This document shows, piece after piece, positions 34,142 to 38,985 of a stretch of DNA of 38,985 nt. The DNA comes from an uncultured Deferribacteraceae bacterium (GTDB taxonomy: Bacteria; Chrysiogenota; Deferribacteres; Deferribacterales; Mucispirillaceae). The notes under the pieces were generated by a model. It was not told where the DNA came from. It ran no database searches and saw only the letters and a list, made by a program, of their open reading frames with translations. The number at the start of each line of letters is the position of its first letter. Within the stretch, counting starts at the first letter, position 1. Position numbers and translations under genes: made by a program. The stretch lies in the NCBI GenBank assembly GCA_947041225.1, contig CAMRDM010000013.1, positions 1 to 38,985 of the forward strand. The letters run 5' to 3'.

Positions 34142-35611
34142 TTATCTAGGATCTTCTTGTTCTATCTTTATATCACTACCTGATAATATTGCCGACTTCT
34201 CAACCTCTTCTAATGTATCTGTTGCAGGCTCTAAATCGCTATCATCATTATTAAACACACTATCATCATTCTCGTTACTCTCTTCACTTTCATGACTATC
34301 ATCGCTATCTTTATTCATCTCAATCTCTTCTAATTTCGCAGTAAGATAATCAATCGTATAGTTAATAAGTTCAACAGCTGCTTCATCATCTATATCTAAC
34401 GCCACCTTAACTTCATCAACTTGAGCATCTGATAATTTTACAACATCATCTAAGCCTGCTTCAATTAACATTGATATCTGCTCTTGAGTTAATGTTGATA
34501 TATTTTCTAAATTATATAAAACATAAAACTGTTTCATCTCTTCTTCTTGAATTTCTAAACGTTGTGTTCTGATCTGTGCATACTCAGACTCTTTTAACAC
34601 ATCAAGTCGCCACTCTGTCAACATAGCAGCTAATTTTACGTTCTGTCCCTTTCTACCGATCGCTAACGATAACTGATCGTCTGGTACAATCAACTCTAAC
34701 GTTTTATCATCTTCAATAACATTTGTTAAAGTAACTTGTGCAGGAGAAATTGCGTTACATACAAATTGTACAGCATCAGGAGACCATTCTATAACATCTA
34801 TCTTCTCGCCCTTAAGCTCGTTAGATATAGCCATAATTCTTGAACCTTTCATACCGATACAAGCACCCCTAGGATCAATATTACCATTAGTCGTCGATAC
34901 GGCAACTTTAGCTCTATCTCCAGGTTCTCTCGCAACTGCATTTACAACTACGATACCTTCAAATACCTCTGGGATCTCTGCCTCAAATAACTTTCTCAAA
35001 TAACACGGATGCGTTCTTGATAAAATTAATTGTGGCCAATTCTTAACCATCTTAATATCTAATAGTAAAGCTCTGATATAATCGCCACGACCGTAAAACT
35101 CGCCGTTAATCATCTCTCTACGTGGAAGAACTGCATCTGTTTTGCCTAGATTTACAATAACATTGTTATTATCCATCTTTAAGACAACGCCATTTACTAT
35201 CTCACCTATTCTATTCTCGTACTCGTCCATTATGACGTTACGTTCAACATCTCTCAACTTCTCTAACAGCTTCTGTTTAGCAACTAACGCAGATTGACGT
35301 CCTAAATCCTCAAGAGGCGTAGGTATCATTAAAATATCTCCAAGTTGAGGATCTTCTTTAAACTCTTTAGCTTCCTCTAAAGGGATCTCATACCAGTTAC
35401 TTGTTTCTGACTCTGAAACTTCTTTAGGGATATATATATTAATCTCACCCTTATCTATATCAACGTCGATCTCTGGCTCTAAGTATTTACCTATCTTTTT
35501 AACTACCGCTGCAAAAATAGCATCTTTTAACGACTCTGCTAAGATATCCTTTGAAATACCCTTCTCTCTACTTAACTCGTCAACAAATCTTACTATCTCT
35601 TTACTGTTCAT
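34142..35611 (-). CDS. nusA: Transcription termination/antitermination factor NusA
   Basis: NusA binds RNA polymerase and controls pausing, termination and antitermination. The 489 residues have the N-terminal polymerase-binding domain (MNSKEIVRFVDELSREKGIS), an S1 domain (GEIVNGVVLKMDNNNVIVNLG), two KH domains (VAVSTTNGNIDPRGACIGMKGSR and PDDQLSLAIGRKGQNVKLAA, read in parts), then a helix-hairpin-helix region and an acidic S/D/E/N-rich tail. It follows rimP by 67 bp. NusA itself can act at terminators such as the one in the leader of its own operon. Confidence 0.96.
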   Translation of the reverse strand: MNSKEIVRFVDELSREKGISKDILAESLKDAIFAAVVKKIGKYLEPEIDVDIDKGEINIYIPKEVSESETSNWYEIPLEEAKEFKEDPQLGDILMIPTPLEDLGRQSALVAKQKLLEKLRDVERNVIMDEYENRIGEIVNGVVLKMDNNNVIVNLGKTDAVLPRREMINGEFYGRGDYIRALLLDIKMVKNWPQLILSRTHPCYLRKLFEAEIPEVFEGIVVVNAVAREPGDRAKVAVSTTNGNIDPRGACIGMKGSRIMAISNELKGEKIDVIEWSPDAVQFVCNAISPAQVTLTNVIEDDKTLELIVPDDQLSLAIGRKGQNVKLAAMLTEWRLDVLKESEYAQIRTQRLEIQEEEMKQFYVLYNLENISTLTQEQISMLIEAGLDDVVKLSDAQVDEVKVALDIDDEAAVELINYTIDYLTAKLEEIEMNKDSDDSHESEESNENDDSVFNNDDSDLEPATDTLEEVEKSAILSGSDIKIEQEDPR

Positions 35612-35678
35612 TATGCCTCCAAGAACAACATCTATGAAAATCTTACTATATATTTAATTATAAAACTTTAATTTAACA

Positions 35679-36146
35679 CTACTCTACTACTAAATACTCT
35701 AACTTCGCTTTCTTTATATCACTTATCGATACCTCAAACGTCTTACTCTCTGTCTCTGAGTATAAAGTCAAGATATCATCTTCTGCTGATTTAATTATCC
35801 CGTTATACTTCTTTCTGCCATCTTCTGCTTTACTCTTTGTCTCTATCTTACAAACGTAACCTATACTTCTTTTATAATCTTGAACGCCACGAAGAGGCCT
35901 ATCAAGTCCAGCCGATGTTACCTCAAGTGTATACTTATCGTACGGAATTTTATCTTCATTAGCATCTAAATATTTTGATGTAAGTCGACTGATAGTAGCG
36001 ATACGGTCAAGTGATAGTTCTCCACCATCAAGAGTAATTCTAAGAACTCTACCACCTTGCTCCTTAGCAAAAGTTATATCAAATAACTCTATATCGCTCG
36101 GTATAATTGATGTTAAATGTGATTTTAACTCTTCTAAAAACGACAT
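35679..36146 (-). CDS. rimP: Ribosome maturation factor RimP
   Basis: RimP is a 30S assembly factor of 155 residues. It has the N-terminal alpha/beta domain (SDIELFDITFAKEQGGRVLRI and LDGGELSLDRIATISR) and YTLEVTSAGLDRPL, the strongest family motif, then the SH3-like C-terminal domain (YNGIIKSAEDDILTL). The start is set at the second ATG (MSFLEEL) because AAGG is seven bases from it and only one base from the first ATG. It is the first gene of the nusA-infB operon. Confidence 0.93.
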   Translation of the reverse strand: MSFLEELKSHLTSIIPSDIELFDITFAKEQGGRVLRITLDGGELSLDRIATISRLTSKYLDANEDKIPYDKYTLEVTSAGLDRPLRGVQDYKRSIGYVCKIETKSKAEDGRKKYNGIIKSAEDDILTLYSETESKTFEVSISDIKKAKLEYLVVE

Positions 36147-36199
36147 CAACATGCCTTAACTAATTTGATAATATCTACAACCTCTTTATAAAAAAAGAC

Positions 36200-36224
36200 A
36201 AAAAAAAAGTGGATCATATTCCAC
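36200..36224 (-). terminator. Intrinsic terminator (possible attenuator) in the rimP leader
   Basis: On the minus strand GTGGA (36220-36224), the loop ATATGA and TCCAC (36209-36213) are followed by nine Ts (36200-36208). It lies between the rimP promoter (36254-36283) and the rimP start. RNA from that promoter would meet it about 23 bases after initiation, before the rimP ribosome site. Confidence 0.72.
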
Positions 36225-36232
36225 CCGTGCAC

Positions 36233-36372
36233 AACATAAAATATAACTTTATTCTTATACCACAATGAACCTATGTATGTCAAGGGATATCTATACTCAC
36301 TTAACATAAAACATAACTTTATTCTTATACTATAATGAACCTATGTGTATCATGGGTTGTCTATTTTCACTT
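36233..36372. repeat. 70-bp tandem duplication carrying the rimP promoter
   Basis: Units at 36233-36302 and 36303-36372 match over their whole length with scattered substitutions. The unit nearer rimP keeps a TTGACA -35 on the minus strand; in the other unit this hexamer has changed to ATGATA. The outer unit has gained TATAAT on the plus strand (36331-36336). Confidence 0.92.
36254..36283 (-). promoter_or_regulatory. Promoter of the rimP-nusA-infB operon
   Basis: On the minus strand a perfect -35 TTGACA (36278-36283) and -10 TATAAG (36254-36259) have an 18-bp spacer. Transcription would start near 36247, giving a leader of about 100 bases that holds the terminator at 36200-36224. Confidence 0.72.
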
Positions 36373-36398
36373 GCTATATGTTTATTGTGTGCTATTAT
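36371..36398 (+). promoter_or_regulatory. Candidate promoter of cysK
   Basis: -35 TTGCTA (36371-36376) and -10 TATTAT (36393-36398) are 16 bp apart. The predicted start near 36405 leaves a leader of about 64 bases before the cysK ATG. The TATAAT at 36331-36336 is an alternative -10 without a good -35. The 322-bp gap between rimP and cysK holds only these divergent signals and the 70-bp repeat. Confidence 0.4.
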
Positions 36399-36468
36399 CT
36401 CTGATAACAGAAATAACTATGTAACATATTATAAAACAGTTAAAAAATTAAACTCAAAAGAGGTAGAC

Positions 36469-37404
36469 ATGAAGTACGCAAAACAGATAACAGACCTTAT
36501 AGGTCAAACTCCACTATTAAAAATTGATAAGCTGCATAAACAAAATGCAAATATATTTGCTAAATTGGAGATGTTCAATCCTCTCTCTTCTGTTAAAGAT
36601 AGGCTAGCTAAAGCATTAATAGAATCAGCTGAGAAAAAGAAACTAATCAAAAAGAATACCATACTCATTGAACCAACATCTGGAAACACAGGTATCGGAT
36701 TAGCATTTATAGCAGCTAGTAAAGGGTATAAACTAACTCTTGTTATGCCTGAAAGCATGAGTATGGAAAGACGAATGCTACTTTCTGCACTTGGTGCAGA
36801 ACTTATATTAACTAAAGCTGAACTTGGTATGAAAGGTGCTATAGCTAAAGCTACTGAGCTTGTTGAAAGTAATAAAAACTATCTTATGATGCAACAGTTC
36901 GATAACCTTGTTAATAAAGCTATGCATAAGAAAACTACTGCTAAAGAGATTATCGAAGATACTGATGGGAAAATAGATTACTTTATCGCAGGCGTTGGAA
37001 CAGGTGGAACAGTATCTGGTGTTGGAGAAGCATTAAAAGCTCTTAACCCTAATATTAAAATTATCGCAGTTGAACCTAAAACTTCTCCTGTTCTATCTGG
37101 TGGTGTTCCAGGTCCTCATAAAATACAAGGGATCGGTGCAGGATTTGTGCCTAAAAACTATAACCCTAAAGTTGTCGATGAAGTCATAACTGTTGATGAC
37201 GAAACAGCTGCAAAATTTGCAAGAAAATCAGCTAAAGAATTAGGATTATTAGTTGGAATATCATCAGGTGCTGCCTTATCTGTAGCCGTTAAAGTGGCTG
37301 CTAGGAAAGAAGCTAAAAATAAAAATATAGTTGTGCTTATTCCTGACTCTGGAGAAAGATATCTATCTACTTGGTTATTCAACATAATCTCATTGATAGA
37401 TTAA
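36469..37404 (+). CDS. cysK: Cysteine synthase (O-acetylserine sulfhydrylase)
   Basis: CysK makes cysteine from O-acetylserine and sulfide. The 311-residue PLP enzyme shows the PLP lysine in LSSVKDRLAKALIE, PTSGNTGIGLAFIAASKGY, GVGTGGTVSGVGEAL (the phosphate loop), the GGVPGPHKIQGIGAGFVP loop and the serine of GISSGAA, with a final LIPDSGERYLST. The ATG at 36469 (MKYAKQITDLIGQTPLL) is preferred: AGAGG precedes it and it matches the family start. An earlier start would add 42 residues that come partly from the 70-bp repeat. It pairs with metY downstream. Confidence 0.95.
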   Translation: MKYAKQITDLIGQTPLLKIDKLHKQNANIFAKLEMFNPLSSVKDRLAKALIESAEKKKLIKKNTILIEPTSGNTGIGLAFIAASKGYKLTLVMPESMSMERRMLLSALGAELILTKAELGMKGAIAKATELVESNKNYLMMQQFDNLVNKAMHKKTTAKEIIEDTDGKIDYFIAGVGTGGTVSGVGEALKALNPNIKIIAVEPKTSPVLSGGVPGPHKIQGIGAGFVPKNYNPKVVDEVITVDDETAAKFARKSAKELGLLVGISSGAALSVAVKVAARKEAKNKNIVVLIPDSGERYLSTWLFNIISLID

Positions 37405-37452
37405 AAGTTTGAAAATTTAAAAATATACAGAAAATTATGAGTAAATTTATCA

Positions 37453-37474
37453 AACTGTAACCGTAGTTGCAGTT
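37453..37474 (+). other. Hairpin between cysK and metY
   Basis: AACTGTAAC pairs with GTTGCAGTT (9 bp, one G-U) around the loop CGTA. No T run follows, so it is not an intrinsic terminator. It could stabilise the cysK 3' end. A second, all-AT inverted repeat of 11 bp with a 4-base loop lies at 37507-37532, just before the metY ribosome site. Confidence 0.4.
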
Positions 37475-37559
37475 GTTAATAGAAAGATTAATAGAATAAG
37501 TAGTGGTAATAATATTAATAGTAATATTATTAATAAAAAAATGAAGTAGGATATAAATT

Positions 37560-38843
37560 ATGAAACAAAAATTTGAAACATTAGCGATACATTCAGGACA
37601 AACAGTAAATCAAAATACTATGGCTAGAGGGATAGAGATCTGTCGTTCTACTGCCTTCCTATTTAGAAGTCATGAACACGCTAAAAACCTTTTCGGACTT
37701 AAAGAACTTGGTAACATCTATTCAAGACTTACAAACCCTACAAACGCTGTTCTTGAAGAACGTATAACAGCCTTAGAGGGTGGGGCTGCATCGGTTGTTG
37801 TAGCATCTGGTACATCTGCTATTCATTACACAGTTATCAATATAGCTGAAATGGGTGATGAAATCGTAGCATCTGATAGATTATACGGTGGAACATATAC
37901 TATGTTTAGTGCTATTCTTCCTCAATTTGGAATAACTACAAAATTTGCTGATATCAACGATCCTCAATCATTTGAAAAACAGATCAATGAAAAAACTAGA
38001 ATGATATATATAGAGTCAATAGGTAACCCAACATTAGATGTTGCCGATATTAAACTTTTTGCCGATATGGCTCATAAATATAATCTACCACTTGTTGTTG
38101 ATGCAACATTCTCTACACCATACTTAATGCGTGCTATTGAACACGGTGCTGATATAGTTATCAACTCGCTTACTAAATGGATAGGTGGACACGGATCTGC
38201 TATAGGTGGAGTTGTAACTGATGCTGGTAGATTTGATTTCTCTGATAAAAAGTTTACTCTATATAATAACCCAGATGCAAACTATCATGGTATGAAATGG
38301 GCTACTGACTTACCTGAGCCGTTAGCTCCTATAAAATTTGCGTTACGTCTTAGAACTGTTCCACTTAGAAATCTTGGTGCTTGTTTATCTGCTGATAACT
38401 CATGGATATTTATTCAAGGGATTGAGTCTCTATCGCTTAGAATGGAGAGACACTCTGAAAACGCACTTAAAGTTGCAAAATATTTAGAGAGCCATGATAA
38501 AGTTGAGTGGGTTAGATATCCAGGACTTGAGAACGATCCATCACATACACTTGCTAAAAAATATCTTAATAACGGTTTTGGCGGTATGGTTGTGTTTGGT
38601 ATTAAAGGTGGACTTGTGGCTGGTGGAAAATTTATTGAGTCGCTCGCCCTATTCTCTCATGTTGCAAATGTTGGTGATGCTAAATCTTTAGCAATTCATC
38701 CTGCATCAACCTCTCATTCACAGATGACTGAAGAACAACTTATAAGTTCTGGTGTGAAAACAGATCTAGTAAGATTGTCGATAGGGATTGAACATATCGA
38801 TGATATATTAAATGATATTAAAGAAGCCTTAGATAAAGTTTAA
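37560..38843 (+). CDS. metY: O-acetylhomoserine sulfhydrylase (aminocarboxypropyltransferase)
   Basis: This enzyme makes homocysteine from O-acetylhomoserine and sulfide. The 427 residues match the Cys/Met PLP family: ETLAIHSGQ, STAFLFRS, YSRLTNPTNAVLEERITALEGG, ASGTSAIHY, the PLP lysine in INSLTKWIGGHGS, and a C-terminal SHVANVGDAKSLAIHPASTS. The long form with the GGTYTMFSAILPQFGI stretch fits the O-acetylhomoserine group rather than cystathionine synthase. With cysK it gives direct sulfide uptake into cysteine and methionine. It ends in a strong terminator. Confidence 0.95.
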   Translation: MKQKFETLAIHSGQTVNQNTMARGIEICRSTAFLFRSHEHAKNLFGLKELGNIYSRLTNPTNAVLEERITALEGGAASVVVASGTSAIHYTVINIAEMGDEIVASDRLYGGTYTMFSAILPQFGITTKFADINDPQSFEKQINEKTRMIYIESIGNPTLDVADIKLFADMAHKYNLPLVVDATFSTPYLMRAIEHGADIVINSLTKWIGGHGSAIGGVVTDAGRFDFSDKKFTLYNNPDANYHGMKWATDLPEPLAPIKFALRLRTVPLRNLGACLSADNSWIFIQGIESLSLRMERHSENALKVAKYLESHDKVEWVRYPGLENDPSHTLAKKYLNNGFGGMVVFGIKGGLVAGGKFIESLALFSHVANVGDAKSLAIHPASTSHSQMTEEQLISSGVKTDLVRLSIGIEHIDDILNDIKEALDKV

Positions 38844-38874
38844 AATAAACTAAAATTATAGAAGTAAAATTGTA

Positions 38875-38919
38875 AGAGTAATCTGTTGATAGAGGATATC
38901 GATAGGTTACTCTTTTTTT
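38875..38919 (+). terminator. Strong terminator of metY
   Basis: A 16-bp stem with three G-U pairs (38875-38890 with 38898-38913) and a 7-base loop runs into seven Ts (38913-38919). It starts 32 bases past the metY stop. Confidence 0.92.
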
Positions 38920-38925
38920 ATTGAT

Positions 38926-38985
38926 AGGTTTAGGTTTAGGTTTAGGTTTAGGTTTAGGTTTAGGTTTAGGTTTAGGTTTAGGTTT
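38926..38985. repeat. Perfect AGGTTT (TTTAGG) hexamer array at the window edge
   Basis: Ten exact copies of AGGTTT fill the last 60 bases and continue off the window. They begin six bases after the T run of the metY terminator. The true length is unknown. A degenerate array of the same unit is at 18705-18757. Confidence 0.97.

Noticed and set aside
36343..36468. 42-residue N-terminal extension of cysK
   Set aside because: It is encoded partly by the 70-bp intergenic repeat, has no ribosome site, and the family start is at 36469 with AGAGG before it.
37405..37559. SAM riboswitch before metY
   Set aside because: No multi-helix junction or conserved core sequence is visible, and there is no terminator to control.
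38926..38985. Eukaryotic telomere or linear-chromosome end
   Set aside because: The flanking sequence is bacterial (metY and an intrinsic terminator). The array runs off the window and has no hairpin-telomere features, so a chromosome end cannot be claimed.

Overview
This is an AT-rich bacterial chromosome fragment dominated by housekeeping genes. The organism is a diderm: it has an MlaEFD lipid transporter whose MlaD seems to end in an outer-membrane beta-barrel, a second small outer-membrane barrel protein and a lipoprotein. It probably makes menaquinone by the futalosine route (MqnD) and acetate from acetyl-CoA (Pta-AckA). The gene set resembles Deferribacterota or a neighbouring diderm phylum, but that is inference and I am not sure of the phylum. 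I see no rRNA, tRNA, CRISPR array, insertion sequence, prophage or defence locus.

Layout. Positions 1-279 hold a 40/41-bp tandem repeat and a decayed fragment of mqnD. From 280 to 15259 all genes lie on the minus strand. In transcription order they are a DUF192 protein, pgeF, a YggS-like PLP protein, a YggT protein, a WGR protein, ispD, an M50 protease, trpS, scpA, scpB and rluB. After a consensus promoter at 7377-7405 come prfB, alr, mlaE, mlaF, mlaD, mqnD and a lipid kinase. A plus-strand outer-membrane protein gene lies at 15451-16107. Minus-strand genes resume at 16340 with ackA, pta, queD, a globin-like/PsiE fusion, a thioesterase, glgP, dut, an orphan lipoprotein and tag. The transcription-translation operon rimP-nusA-ylxR-infB-rbfA-truB-rpsO-pnp (36146 to 26443) follows, with a consensus promoter and leader at its head and a strong terminator at its end. 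Two plus-strand sulfur-assimilation genes, cysK and metY, close the window, followed by a strong terminator and ten exact copies of a hexamer that run off the edge.

The genes are mostly ordinary. The unusual property is how much short tandem duplication there is and how much of it is decaying in place. Examples are 40/41 bp x4 at the left edge, 24 bp x2 in the lipid kinase, 21 bp x2 at the mlaD end, a diverged copy of the trpS 3' end, a degenerate TTTAGG array before pta, 18 bp x4 across the dut stop codon, 15 bp x4 in rbfA, 15 bp x18 in infB, 70 bp x2 carrying the rimP promoter, and 6 bp x10 at the right edge. Several of these have changed gene ends: dut appears shortened by a duplicated stop codon, and fragments of mqnD and trpS survive as relics. 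I found no clear candidate for a wholly new multi-gene system. The most interesting items are the MlaD-barrel fusion, the globin-like/PsiE fusion, the terminator in the rimP-nusA-infB leader, the repeat-driven remodelling of dut, and the hexamer arrays.
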